From GCA-2683825 sp965662355 (GTDB lineage: Bacteria; Planctomycetota; UBA1135; GCA-002686595): a stretch of 64,000 nucleotides of DNA. A model generated the notes under the pieces. It was not told where the DNA came from. It ran no database searches and saw only the letters and a program-made list of their open reading frames with translations. The position numbers and the translations under genes are program-made. The stretch lies in the NCBI GenBank assembly GCA_965662355.1, contig CBFIHP010000012.1, positions 1-64,000 of the forward strand. The letters run 5' to 3'. Positions 41,571 through 50,736 of this stretch are shown here, one piece after another. The number at the start of each line of letters is the position of its first letter. Position 1 is the stretch's first letter.

Positions 41571-42641
41571 CTAGACGCGCGCTGCGGCGTTCTTGACATC
41601 AGCATCGATCATGTCGCCGACCTCGGTAGTCGCATGATCTCCGGTACCGACACCCTTCAAGCGGCCGCTCTGGAGCAACCCCGAGATGGAGCTCTCGATG
41701 GCCTGTGCGGCTTCCTTCTGCCCCAGGTAGTCGAGCATCATCGAGCCGGCCATGATGGCCGCGACCGGTGAGGCGATGTTCTTGCCGGCGTGCTTGGGAG
41801 CCGAACCGTGGATCGGCTCGAACAGGCTCACGCGGCCGGGGTGAATGTTGCCGCTGGCGGCGATGCCCATGCCGCCTTGGATCATGGCACCCAGGTCGGT
41901 GACGATGTCACCGAAGAGGTTGGTCGTAACCGCGACGTCAAACCATTCGGGGTTCTTGACCATCCACATGCACGCCGCATCGACGTAGGCGTGGTCGGTC
42001 GAGACGTCGGCATACTCCTTGGAGACCTCTTCGAAGACCCGCGTCCAGATATCGTGGGCGCGAACGGCGTTGGCCTTGTCGATCAACGTGACCTGCTTGC
42101 GTTTGTTTCGCTTGCGGGCGATCTCGAAGGCGAAGCGAATGGCCCGCTCGACTCCGGCGCGGGAGTAGACCATGGTCTGGGTGGCAATTTCGTGGGCTTG
42201 CCCCTTGTGGCAGAAGCCGTGCATGCCCGCATAGGCACCTTCGGTGTTCTCGCGGACGATGACCATATCGACGTCCTCGGGGCCCTTGCCCTTCAGGGGA
42301 CACAGCCGCTCGGTGTAGAGCTTGATCGGACGCAGGTTGATGTAGAGATCGAGCTCGAAGCGCATGCGCGCGATGATCCCGTACTCGATCATGCCGACTG
42401 GAGCACGCGGATCGCCGATCGCACCCAGGTACACCGCGTCCATCCCCCTGACCTCTTCGAAGGCCTGGTCCGGGAAGATCTCGCCGGTCTTGAAGTAGTT
42501 CTCCGAACCGAACGGGTGCTCGGTCATCTTCAGGCCGAAACCGAAGACGTCCGCCGCCGTGTGCACGACACGAAGAGCTTCCTTGGTGACTTCCGGGCCG
42601 ATGCCGTCGCCACCGATGACCGCGATGTTGTATTCCTTCAT
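41571..42641 (-). CDS. Isocitrate/isopropylmalate dehydrogenase family protein
   Basis: The ATG at 42641, preceded by AAGGAAGAG, gives 356 aa, the length of LeuB-like enzymes. Motifs are VIGGDGIGPEV at the N-terminus, RMRFELDLYINLRPIKLY (substrate arginines), VRENTEGAYAG, DKANAVRAHDIW (catalytic Lys region), NLFGDIVTDLGA (metal Asps) and EPIHGSAPKHAGKN. The DKANAV and ENTEG wording and the GSAPKHAGK loop suggest NAD-type cofactor use, but substrate (isopropylmalate, isocitrate, homoisocitrate or tartrate-like) cannot be decided. It follows the aconitase-family gene by 19 bp, so the pair catalyses consecutive steps. Confidence 0.85.
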   Translation of the reverse strand: MKEYNIAVIGGDGIGPEVTKEALRVVHTAADVFGFGLKMTEHPFGSENYFKTGEIFPDQAFEEVRGMDAVYLGAIGDPRAPVGMIEYGIIARMRFELDLYINLRPIKLYTERLCPLKGKGPEDVDMVIVRENTEGAYAGMHGFCHKGQAHEIATQTMVYSRAGVERAIRFAFEIARKRNKRKQVTLIDKANAVRAHDIWTRVFEEVSKEYADVSTDHAYVDAACMWMVKNPEWFDVAVTTNLFGDIVTDLGAMIQGGMGIAASGNIHPGRVSLFEPIHGSAPKHAGKNIASPVAAIMAGSMMLDYLGQKEAAQAIESSISGLLQSGRLKGVGTGDHATTEVGDMIDADVKNAAARV

Positions 42642-42660
42642 GGAAAGACTCTTCCTTGGA

Positions 42661-44697
42661 CTAGGTTGCTTGAGAGCCGCCCTTAGACGCGACGGGCTCG
42701 TTCGAAGTTGATGAGGAGAACATGCCGGGCCGATAGGCAACGATCCTACCGGCAATGGCGGATGCGGCAACTGTCAGGGGCGAGGCAAGATACAGCTTGC
42801 CGGGGCCGCTACGTCCCTGGAAGTTGCGGTTGATTGCGCTGACCGTAACCTGGTCGGAGGTCTCTGAGACCCCGGGGCCACAACCGATGCACGCACCGCA
42901 GCCGGGGTTGATTACCTCGACCCCCGCTTTTTCGAAGAGCTTGAAGTAGCCCTTCGCGCGGGCGTAGTCGCGCACCGATGCGCTGCCGAACTGCACGACC
43001 ATGCGGACGCCTTCGGCAACGCGCTTGCCTGCGGTGAGTGCTTCGCCGATGACGCACGCGTAGAAATCGAGGTCGCGCTCCTTACCCGCCGTGCAGGAAC
43101 CAGCGTAGGCGATGTCGATCTCGACCTTGCCGAGGGATGCGATCCCGGTTCCATAGGTCGGATCGCCGGGTTCGGCGACCATCGGCTCGATGGCGGAAAG
43201 ATCGATCTCGTGCACGCCACCGTCGTAGTGGGCGCCGGCGTCCGCGCTGACGAAGCTCTCGGTGATCGTCTTTGCATCGCGACCGGGGCGGCGTGCGGCC
43301 AGCCACTCGGCCGCGCGGGCATCACCCTCGCAGATGCCGGTCTTGGCCGAGCACTCCGTTGCCATGTTGGTCAGGGTGGCGCGTTCATCCATACCCAGCG
43401 AAGCCAATCCAGGCCCGCCGAACTCCATCACGCGATCCAGGGTCTCCTCACTGACTGCGTAGCGCTGGAGAATGTAGAGGATCACGTCCTTGGCAGTAAC
43501 ACCGTCGCTCAATTCGCCTTTCAGCTCGAAGCGAATCGACTCGGGAACCTGTACGAGCGTGAAGCCAGAGTAGATCAGACCCGCGTACTCGGTCGCTCCG
43601 ACACCCCAGGCAAGAGCGTTGTTCCCTCCGCCCATGCAGGTGTGTGAGTCAGTGGCCTGGATGAACTCGCCGGGGTCGATGAACTCTTCACGCGCGACCT
43701 GATGGCAGATACCGGGTGAAACCCCGTCCTTTGCCGAGTAGTCGCGCACACCGGTGTGGTCCTGGAATTCGTTCTGCAGGTCGCGCAGAGTCTGAATTTG
43801 GTCGGCGAAGGGCGCCATCTTCTTGACGCCGGTGGCGTACAGGAGATGGTCTTCGAAGACCGCGAACTTGGAGGGGTTCTGCACCTCGTAGTCCGCGCCG
43901 TACTCGTTCGCGAGAAAGTAGTGCACCTGGGCCGTCGTGAACTCGTGGCTATAGCCCCCGTCCACCTGAACGAGACAGGAATCGCCAGGCTTCACCCAGA
44001 GGTCTTTTTGGTCCGCCCCGACCAGATGGGATGCCACGAGTTTTTCGGCCAGCGTCATCGGACGCCTCTCCGTCTTCGGGAGCGGGATTTCGATGTTGCC
44101 CGTGCGCACCTCGGCCGAGAACGGAAACAGCCCCCCCGCTTCCTGGATCGCCCGGGTCACCGGGTCGTAGCGCGATGTGAAGTCCTCCAGCAGGATCTCC
44201 TCGCCGGCTTGCAGGCGCTCGAGCTGCCCGTAGTCGCCGAGGATCTGCCCCAGGTTGATGTTGTTGCGTTCGTGGATCGGGGCGAACGAGGCTGCGATGA
44301 CGAGCTCGATGCCACACCATTTTTCCGCCTGGGGCGCAGTTTCGCGACTGGAACCCGTGCCCTTGCGTTGTCCGGAAACGATGACCTGAAAGCCTCCGTC
44401 GAGAAGCGCACGCGTACCGAAGACGCGCTCGCCAGCCTCGTCCAGAAGGCCCGCGTAGGCATCGAGTGCCAGATCCTCGGGCCTGTGACGGAAGCACACC
44501 CACGCCGGCGTCATGGTGTCGGTGTTGATGTCATCCAGAAGGTCCGCCGGATTCACGTCCGCCATGCGCAGCGTAAGCTCGCCGCGCAATTGCTTTCGGA
44601 TGAGTTCGAGGTCCTTCGTCAGGAAGAGAACCTTCTTCGAAGGATCGAGGCGCACGACGCGCTTCCCTCCTGCCTTGTTGTGGATCAGGTTGCCCAA
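42661..44697 (-). CDS. Aconitase-family hydro-lyase with N-terminal swivel domain (fused, swivel-first)
   Basis: A TTG at 44697 after GAAAGG gives 678 aa; a GTG at 44655 after AGGAGG is a good alternative. The swivel (LeuD-like) domain comes first: DDINTDTM (about 55-62) and KGTGSSRETAP (about 112-122). The catalytic (LeuC-like) domain follows, with QATDSHTCMGGGNNALAWGVG, LTNMATECSAKTG and NPGCGACIGCGPG (two cluster cysteines). The usual third ligand in a CNM motif is absent; the Cys in ATEC may replace it. It isomerises citrate, isopropylmalate or homocitrate. The order resembles AcnB without its HEAT-like domain. It sits between thiolase and dehydrogenase genes. Confidence 0.83.
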   Translation of the reverse strand: MGNLIHNKAGGKRVVRLDPSKKVLFLTKDLELIRKQLRGELTLRMADVNPADLLDDINTDTMTPAWVCFRHRPEDLALDAYAGLLDEAGERVFGTRALLDGGFQVIVSGQRKGTGSSRETAPQAEKWCGIELVIAASFAPIHERNNINLGQILGDYGQLERLQAGEEILLEDFTSRYDPVTRAIQEAGGLFPFSAEVRTGNIEIPLPKTERRPMTLAEKLVASHLVGADQKDLWVKPGDSCLVQVDGGYSHEFTTAQVHYFLANEYGADYEVQNPSKFAVFEDHLLYATGVKKMAPFADQIQTLRDLQNEFQDHTGVRDYSAKDGVSPGICHQVAREEFIDPGEFIQATDSHTCMGGGNNALAWGVGATEYAGLIYSGFTLVQVPESIRFELKGELSDGVTAKDVILYILQRYAVSEETLDRVMEFGGPGLASLGMDERATLTNMATECSAKTGICEGDARAAEWLAARRPGRDAKTITESFVSADAGAHYDGGVHEIDLSAIEPMVAEPGDPTYGTGIASLGKVEIDIAYAGSCTAGKERDLDFYACVIGEALTAGKRVAEGVRMVVQFGSASVRDYARAKGYFKLFEKAGVEVINPGCGACIGCGPGVSETSDQVTVSAINRNFQGRSGPGKLYLASPLTVAASAIAGRIVAYRPGMFSSSTSNEPVASKGGSQAT

Positions 44698-44719
44698 GCT
44701 TGGCCTTTCGTGGCGTTGT

Positions 44720-45925
44720 TCACGCGCTCGTGTTCTCGATGAGCATGGCGATTCCTTGACCCCCACCGATGCAGGCCGAGGCAACGCCGTAGCGCTTGCC
44801 GCTGCGGCGTAGCTGATACATGAGCGTCAGGATCAAACGCGCGCCCGTGGCACCGAGGGGGTGGCCGAGCGAAATCGCGCCACCGTTGACGTTGACCTTG
44901 TCCCGATCGAGCCCGAGCTCTTTTTCGCAACCGAGATACTGGGCTGCGAAGGCCTCGTTGATTTCGAAGAGATCGACGTCGCCGAGCGCCATTCCCGCGC
45001 GATCGAGGCAACGCTGGATGGCGGGGACGGGACCGATGCCCATCTCGGAAGGATCGACGCCTACAGAAGCCCACGAGCGAATGATCGCCCACGTGTCGAG
45101 CCCGTCGGCTTGCGCACGCTCCTGGCTGGTCAGCACGACCGCGGCGGCGCCATCGACGATACCGCTGGCGTTTCCGGCCGTAACCGTGCCCTCCTTGCCG
45201 AAGGCCGCGCGCAGCTTCGAGAGCCCCTCGAGCGTGGTGTCGGGCTTGATGTGGTCGTCGGTGTCGATCGTCAACTCGCCCTTCCTGGTCTCGATGACGA
45301 TCGGCGAGATCTCCTCGGCGAAACGACCTTCCTGAACGGCGGCAGCACCGAGCTGGTGGCTGCGCAGAGCGAATTCGTCCTGCTCTTTTCTAGTGACGTT
45401 CAAGCGCTTGGCGATCTTCTCGGCGGTCTGGGCCATGTACATATCGCACACCGGATCCTGAAGCGCCGCGAAGAGCAGGTCTTCCAGTTGGGGCTGTACA
45501 CCGAAGCGGAAGCCCTGGCGCGCGCCGTGCAACACGTACGGAGCCTGGCTCATGTTCTCCATGCCGCCGCACAAGGTAGTCGAAGCGTCCTCGAGCTGGA
45601 TCAGCTGGGCACCCTGAACGATGGCCTCGATGCCGGACCCGCAAAGACGGTTCACGGTAAGCGCAGGCGTTCCCTGGGCAGCGCCGGCCTTCAGACCCAC
45701 ATGGCGCGCGCCGTAGATCGCGTCGTTCGAAGTCTGCAGCGCGTTGCCGACGATGACGTGTTCAATGGACTCGGGATCGATTTTCGCCCGCTCGATCGCC
45801 GCCTTCGCGGAGTGAGCGCAAAGATCGATAGCGCTCATGTCCTTCAACTTCCCGAACCCGGGCGTGCCCGAGTACTCGCACATGGGGGTACGTGCGCCGC
45901 CGACGATCGCGATGTCTTTCTTCAT
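44720..45925 (-). CDS. Acetyl-CoA acetyltransferase (thiolase I/II family)
   Basis: The ATG at 45925 gives 401 aa. The thiolase nucleophile Cys is in NRLCGSGIEAI (about residue 92). NEAFAAQYLG, GHPLGATGARL (catalytic His) and ACIGGGQGIAML (second Cys) complete the active site. It cleaves or forms 3-ketoacyl-CoA with coenzyme A. It is the fifth gene of the operon, 106 bp after the enoyl-CoA hydratase and 22 bp before the aconitase-family gene. A second thiolase heads the operon, so the two probably differ in chain length. Confidence 0.9.
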   Translation of the reverse strand: MKKDIAIVGGARTPMCEYSGTPGFGKLKDMSAIDLCAHSAKAAIERAKIDPESIEHVIVGNALQTSNDAIYGARHVGLKAGAAQGTPALTVNRLCGSGIEAIVQGAQLIQLEDASTTLCGGMENMSQAPYVLHGARQGFRFGVQPQLEDLLFAALQDPVCDMYMAQTAEKIAKRLNVTRKEQDEFALRSHQLGAAAVQEGRFAEEISPIVIETRKGELTIDTDDHIKPDTTLEGLSKLRAAFGKEGTVTAGNASGIVDGAAAVVLTSQERAQADGLDTWAIIRSWASVGVDPSEMGIGPVPAIQRCLDRAGMALGDVDLFEINEAFAAQYLGCEKELGLDRDKVNVNGGAISLGHPLGATGARLILTLMYQLRRSGKRYGVASACIGGGQGIAMLIENTSA

Positions 45926-46031
45926 GGCTTCTTCTAGGATTTGAGGCGACCCCAGGGATGGCTGGAACCGCGGCGGACGTTTGATTCGCTCGAAGTCCAA
46001 CCTCGATGCGACAATGGGCGGGAGACGCTTC

Positions 46032-46814
46032 CTACTTGCCCTGGAAGTTGGGCTTTCGCTTCTCGATGAAGGCGGCCATGCCCTCGTGCATGTCCTCGGT
46101 TGAGGCAGCGAGTCCGAAGAGATCGCTCTCGAGGATCTCGCCCTCACGCTGGGGCATGTTCGAGCCGCGACTGATGGCCTCGATAGCGAAGCGCACCGCG
46201 ATCGGGCCGCGCGAGAGGATGCTGTCGACCATTTTCATCGTCCCCGCCTCGAGTTCCTCGGGAGGGAAAATGCGGTTGATGACGCCGACGCGATGGGCTT
46301 CCTCGGCGCCGAACATGTCGCCGGTCAAGATCCATTCGCGAGCGACCGCCGGCCCCGCCACACGCGTGAGCCGTTGCGTGCCCCCGTAGCCGGGGATGAT
46401 GCCCAGGGAAACCTCGGGCAGGCCCATGCGCGCCGTCGTGGCCGCCGTGCGCAGGTTGCACGCCAAGGCCAGCTCGAGGCCGCCGCCCAGGGCGAAGCCA
46501 TTGACCATGGCGACCGTGGGCTTGCCCATGTGCTCGACCAGGGCGTAAACCTGCTGGCCGCGATAGGCAAGGTCCTTGGCCGAGAGCGGCGTCATCTGCG
46601 CCAGCTCCTTGATGTCAGCACCGGCGATGAAGGCCTTTTCCCCCGCTCCCGTGATCACGAGGGCGCGCACGCTCTCGGTCTCACGGCAGTGGTTGAACAC
46701 CGTCTCCATCTCGTCGAGAGTCAGCGAGTTGAGCGCGTTCATCGCCTTGGGGCGATCGATAGTCATACGCGCGACACCATCGGCGACGCTGAACTGGATG
46801 TTCTTGAAATCCAT
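46032..46814 (-). CDS. Enoyl-CoA hydratase/isomerase
   Basis: This 260-aa crotonase-family protein has FIAGADIKELAQM (oxyanion hole and CoA site), NGFALGGGLELALAC and LPEVSLGIIPGYGGTQRL with the catalytic Glu in PEVSLG. It hydrates trans-2-enoyl-CoA in beta-oxidation or a butanoyl-CoA route. It starts three bases after the cyclophilin stop. Confidence 0.92.
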   Translation of the reverse strand: MDFKNIQFSVADGVARMTIDRPKAMNALNSLTLDEMETVFNHCRETESVRALVITGAGEKAFIAGADIKELAQMTPLSAKDLAYRGQQVYALVEHMGKPTVAMVNGFALGGGLELALACNLRTAATTARMGLPEVSLGIIPGYGGTQRLTRVAGPAVAREWILTGDMFGAEEAHRVGVINRIFPPEELEAGTMKMVDSILSRGPIAVRFAIEAISRGSNMPQREGEILESDLFGLAASTEDMHEGMAAFIEKRKPNFQGK

Positions 46815-46817
46815 GGC

Positions 46818-47306
46818 CTAGGCTCCGCGATCGATGGTGACCGCCGTGACCTTGACGGGAGAAACCGGCTTGGACCCTTCGCCACCGGACACGGTCGGGG
46901 CACTGGCGATCTTCTCGAGCGTGTCATCGCCGTCGATCAAACGACCGAAGGCGGTGTACTGCTTGTCGAGAAAAGCAGCGTCACCGTGGCAGACGAAGAA
47001 CTGACTGCCGGCGGAGTTCGGGTCCCCACCACGGGCCATCGACAGCACGCCACGCGCGTGGTGCACGTCGTTGAACTCGGCCTTGATCTTGTAGCCCGGA
47101 TCGCCGGTGCCCGTGCCGAGCGGGCAGCCGCCCTGGATCATGAAGCCCGAGATGACCCGGTGAAAAATGGTCCCGTCGTAGAAGCCCTTCTCGGCCAACG
47201 TCACGAAGTTCTCGACGTGGCCCGGCGCTTTGTCCGGGAAGAACTCGAACTTCATGGCTCCTTCGGACGTTTCGATCTGTGCAGTGATTCCGGTGAGTTC
47301 AGTCAT
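46818..47306 (-). CDS. Cytoplasmic cyclophilin-type peptidyl-prolyl isomerase
   Basis: The ATG at 47306 gives 162 aa without signal peptide. Catalytic and binding residues lie in FHRVISGFMIQGGCPLGTGTG, MARGGDPNSAGSQFFVCHGD and TAFGRLIDGDD. It speeds proline cis-trans isomerisation during folding. It is set between 3-hydroxyacyl-CoA dehydrogenase (14 bp) and enoyl-CoA hydratase (3 bp) within the beta-oxidation operon, an unexpected neighbour that may help the operon's enzymes fold. Confidence 0.92.
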   Translation of the reverse strand: MTELTGITAQIETSEGAMKFEFFPDKAPGHVENFVTLAEKGFYDGTIFHRVISGFMIQGGCPLGTGTGDPGYKIKAEFNDVHHARGVLSMARGGDPNSAGSQFFVCHGDAAFLDKQYTAFGRLIDGDDTLEKIASAPTVSGGEGSKPVSPVKVTAVTIDRGA

Positions 47307-47320
47307 TGGTCGTCTCCGTT

Positions 47321-48214
47321 CTAGGCTTTCTTGTCTCCGTCCCATTTGTAGAAGCCCTCGCCGCTCTTGCGACCGAGCTTGCCTTCCTTGACCTTCGTCC
47401 GAAGGACTTCCGGAATCGAGAACGCCGGTTCGTTCGGGAAGCGCTCGCACCAGCCTTCCAGGATGTAGAGAGTCGTGTCGAGGCCGACGTAGTCGGTCAG
47501 GGTGATCGGCCCCATGGGGTGACCGCAGCCGAACTGCATGGCGGCGTCGATGTCTTCCTTCGAAGCATCCCCACGCTCGAGCATCTCGAGAGCCTGGGTC
47601 ATGTACGGCACCAAGAGACGGTTCACGACGAAACCCGGCGTGTCCTTGCAGGCCACCGGGACCTTGCCCGTCGCTTCCCCGAAGGAGCGCGCGGCTGCGA
47701 AGACGTCCTCGTCGGTGTTATCGGTGCGAACGACCTCGACGAGCCGCATCAACTGCACGGGGTTGAAGAAGTGCAGGCCGACGAAGCGCTCGGGGCGACC
47801 GGAAGCGTCCGCCATCTCGCCGATCGGGAAGGACGAGGTGTTCGAGGCGAAGACCGTCTCGGCCTTGCAGATGCCGCCCAACTCCTTGAAGAGCGACTTC
47901 TTGACGTCCAGGTCCTCGATGATGGCCTCGATCACGAGATCGCAGTCCGCCAGGCTGGCCTTGTCCGTCGAGCCACTGATCTTGCTCCACGCGGCCGCGC
48001 GGTTCTTCTCAGCGTCTTCCGGAGAGGCCTTGCCCTTGGCGACGGCCTTCTCGGCCAGCTTGGCGAGGCTCTTTTCGATCCGCCCCAGTCCCTTGTCGAG
48101 GAAGCCCTGTTCCGCCTCGACGGACACGACCTCGAAACCCGCCTGGGCAGCGATCTGCACGATGCCATGGCCCATCAGGCCACAACCGACGACGCCAACC
48201 TTTTCGATCTTCAT
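47321..48214 (-). CDS. 3-hydroxybutyryl/3-hydroxyacyl-CoA dehydrogenase
   Basis: This 297-aa NAD-dependent enzyme has the Rossmann motif VGCGLMGHGIVQIAAQAGFEV at the N-terminus, SNTSSFPIGEMADAS, GLHFFNPVQLMRLVEVV (catalytic His) and PGFVVNRLLVPYM. The final domain reads GCGHPMGPITLTDYVGLDT. It interconverts 3-hydroxyacyl-CoA and 3-ketoacyl-CoA. It follows the first thiolase gene by 46 bp, and its short form is like the clostridial Hbd or PaaH enzymes. Confidence 0.93.
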   Translation of the reverse strand: MKIEKVGVVGCGLMGHGIVQIAAQAGFEVVSVEAEQGFLDKGLGRIEKSLAKLAEKAVAKGKASPEDAEKNRAAAWSKISGSTDKASLADCDLVIEAIIEDLDVKKSLFKELGGICKAETVFASNTSSFPIGEMADASGRPERFVGLHFFNPVQLMRLVEVVRTDNTDEDVFAAARSFGEATGKVPVACKDTPGFVVNRLLVPYMTQALEMLERGDASKEDIDAAMQFGCGHPMGPITLTDYVGLDTTLYILEGWCERFPNEPAFSIPEVLRTKVKEGKLGRKSGEGFYKWDGDKKA

Positions 48215-48260
48215 GTGCTTGTTTCGTTCTTTTCTATGGGGCTTCGAAGGAGCTTCGGAC

Positions 48261-49463
48261 TCAGGCGCGATGGAAGGCCATCGCCATGCCGAGTCCGCCG
48301 GAGATGCAAAGCGTCGCCAGGCCTTTTTGGCCGCCGCGACGCGCGAGTTCGTGGAGCAGGGTCACGCAGATGCGCGCACCCGTGGCTCCGATCGGATGTC
48401 CGAGGGCGATCGAACCGCCGTTGACGTTCAAGCGCTCGTCGACGAAGGGTAGCTTGCGCCCACAGGCGAGAACCTGGGCAGCAAAGGCCTCGTTCAGCTC
48501 GATCAGATCATAGTCGTCGACGGCCACGCCATTCTTCTTCTGCAAGGCTTCCGTCGCGGGGACGGGTCCCAGCCCCATCACCGTCGGATCGAGTCCTACC
48601 TGGGTGTAGTCGCCGATGTGCGCCAGCGGCTCGAGCCCCAGGGACTGGGCCTTCTTCTCCGTCATCAGCAGCAACGCGGCCGCGCCGTCGGTGATGCCGC
48701 TGGAGTTGCCCGCGTGCACCGTGCCGTTTTCGGGATCGAAAACGGGCGGCAACTTGGCGAGGCTCTCCATAGTCGTTTGCGGGCGTAGGTGCTCGTCCTT
48801 GTCGACGATGTTCTCGCCCTTTTTCGTCTTGACGGTCACCGGTGAGATCTGCGTATCGAAACGGCCCTCGGCCTGGGCGGCCCCGGCCTTCTGTTGACTG
48901 GAAAGGGCGAAGCGATCTTGTTCATCGCGGGGGATGTCCAGCTCGCGGGCCAGCTTTTCGGCGGTCGCGCCCATGAGCATGTTGGCCAGAGGACATTCGA
49001 AACCGTCCTGGTACATCGCATCAACGAGCGGCGCGTGTCCGAGCCGGTAGCCGCGGCGCATTCCCGGCAAGAGAAAGGGCAGACCGCTCATGCTCTCGGT
49101 CCCGCCCGCCACGGCCATCTCGGTGCGGCCCAACTGGATCGACTCGGCCGCCAGAGCGATCGACTTCAGGCCCGAGCCACAGGCCATGTTGACGGTGTAC
49201 GCCGGCGCGGAGACGGGGAGGCCCGCACGGACGCTGATCTGGCGCGCGACGTTCGGCCCACCTCCCGCCTGGCGTCCGTTGCCGAAGACCAGCTCGCCCA
49301 CCTGACTCGCGTCGATACCGGAGCGCCCGAAGAGATCGGACACCACCGACGTGCCGAGATCGGCGGCCGTCAAGTCGGCAAGGGAACCGAGAAAGCGGCC
49401 GATCGGCGTGCGCAGGGCGTGGGTCACGACCACGGTGTCGTGGCCAGGGGAACGGTCGGTCAT
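48261..49463 (-). CDS. Thiolase (acetyl-CoA C-acyltransferase), first gene of the operon
   Basis: The ATG at 49463 gives 400 aa. NMACGSGLKSI holds the nucleophile Cys, NEAFAAQVLA and GHPIGATGARI hold catalytic His residues, and LCISGGLGMAMA holds the second Cys. It is related to, but clearly different from, the second thiolase (about 40-50% by eye in conserved blocks). As the promoter-proximal gene of the seven-gene run it is transcribed from the 363-bp region shared with the exported cyclophilin. Confidence 0.91.
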   Translation of the reverse strand: MTDRSPGHDTVVVTHALRTPIGRFLGSLADLTAADLGTSVVSDLFGRSGIDASQVGELVFGNGRQAGGGPNVARQISVRAGLPVSAPAYTVNMACGSGLKSIALAAESIQLGRTEMAVAGGTESMSGLPFLLPGMRRGYRLGHAPLVDAMYQDGFECPLANMLMGATAEKLARELDIPRDEQDRFALSSQQKAGAAQAEGRFDTQISPVTVKTKKGENIVDKDEHLRPQTTMESLAKLPPVFDPENGTVHAGNSSGITDGAAALLLMTEKKAQSLGLEPLAHIGDYTQVGLDPTVMGLGPVPATEALQKKNGVAVDDYDLIELNEAFAAQVLACGRKLPFVDERLNVNGGSIALGHPIGATGARICVTLLHELARRGGQKGLATLCISGGLGMAMAFHRA

Positions 49464-49826
49464 GGGCCCTTTCAGAACGGAACAGGCTCCAGGGCGCACG
49501 CGAGGTTTCGCGGGCCGTGGATATTGCGGTGGCTCGGCGTTGCGGTGACTCCCCTGACGATCTGACCGAGATTCCGGCCAAACTCTCGGGATTCCGGGGG
49601 GTGCAGGCACGCTCCGGGGGGGGTCTCCGACGGTGGAATGGGCGAAAAGGATAAGGGTGGGAATGGGACGCTGCAACCCCGGTGGAGTTCCCGGGGCCTA
49701 CCTGTTGGCCCGGGCGCCCTTCCATCGGTTACCTTGGCGCCCTTCGCAGGGTTCCCTGGAGGCCCAGGGAACAGAAACCGCCCCCCCACGATTGCTCCCC
49801 TTTCCACACCGAAAGCCACGACTCCC
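49464..49826. promoter_or_regulatory. Shared divergent promoter region, no gene seen
   Basis: This 363-bp gap lies between the start codons of the beta-oxidation operon (minus) and the exported cyclophilin (plus). It is GC-rich and has a G8 run near 49615-49623 and several C7-C8 runs. No frame here looks coding in either direction. I could not pick convincing -35/-10 boxes. A regulator binding here could control both units. Confidence 0.5.
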
Positions 49827-50609
49827 ATGTTTCGCCAAGTGACCCAGGCCGCCTTTTCCATCATTCTCGCCTCGCTGGCTTGCGCCTCGATCGTGAGCGC
49901 CGCTCCCCAAGAAAAAGAAAAGAAGGCCCCGGCAGCGAGCGAGAAACACCCCTCCAAGAAGGCTGCCCTGCCCTCCAGCAAGTCCGCCGACGACGCTGCC
50001 CTCGCCAAGATCGACGAGTTCATCAAGGCCAAGGTGGCAGCGGGCGAAATCGACAAGAAGCAGCCGGGTTGGAAGACCAAGATGCCCTTCCCGCCGGAGC
50101 TGCAATTCGACAAGTCGAAGAACTACTTCTGGAATCTGCGCACGACCAAGGGCGACATCAAGATTCGCTTCATGCCCGAAGCGGCCCCGATGCACGTGTC
50201 GAGCTCGATCTACCTGATCCGCTCGGGTTTCTATAACGACCTGATCTTTCACCGTGTCATCCCCGGCTTCATGGCCCAGGGCGGTTGCCCGCTAGGCAAA
50301 GGCTCAGGTAGCCCCGGCTATAAGTACGACGGCGAGACCTCCCCCAAGTTCAAGCACACGCGTCCCGGCCTGCTCAGCATGGCGAACGCCGGCCCGGGCA
50401 CGGATGGCAGCCAGTTCTTCCTGACGTTCAGTCCCACCTCTTGGCTCGACGGCAAGCACACCATCTTCGGCGAAGTCGTCGATGGCATGTCGGTGGTGAA
50501 GGCCCTCGAGGCCCAGGGGACTCGCGGTGGGAAGACCCGCGAGCGTCTCGAGATGATCGCCAGCGCCGTCTCGGTGGAACCGAGGAAGAAGAAGGCCGAA
50601 GGGAATTAG
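49827..50609 (+). CDS. Exported cyclophilin-type peptidyl-prolyl isomerase
   Basis: The ATG at 49827 gives 260 aa with a signal peptide (FSIILASLACASIVSA). A Lys/Ala/Ser-rich linker (about 25-75) precedes the isomerase domain: FHRVIPGFMAQGGCPLGKGSGSP, MANAGPGTDGSQFFLTF and HTIFGEVVDGM. It should fold proteins in the periplasm. Its core closely resembles the 162-aa cyclophilin in the divergent operon, suggesting a duplication followed by export of one copy. Confidence 0.9.
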   Translation: MFRQVTQAAFSIILASLACASIVSAAPQEKEKKAPAASEKHPSKKAALPSSKSADDAALAKIDEFIKAKVAAGEIDKKQPGWKTKMPFPPELQFDKSKNYFWNLRTTKGDIKIRFMPEAAPMHVSSSIYLIRSGFYNDLIFHRVIPGFMAQGGCPLGKGSGSPGYKYDGETSPKFKHTRPGLLSMANAGPGTDGSQFFLTFSPTSWLDGKHTIFGEVVDGMSVVKALEAQGTRGGKTRERLEMIASAVSVEPRKKKAEGN

Positions 50610-50736
50610 CACCTCCGACGACAAGGCGCAGGGTTGGAGAGACGCCGGGCTCGAAGCGAGCCGCGAGGCGGCGGTAAAGACTGCCGTTCGTGAGAAACGC
50701 TTCGTCCCGGCTCGCCGGGAGACCGCCCGGACCAGG

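Noticed and set aside
49472..50113. 213-codon minus-strand frame across the divergent promoter region
   Set aside because: It covers the signal peptide of the exported cyclophilin in antisense and has low-complexity composition.
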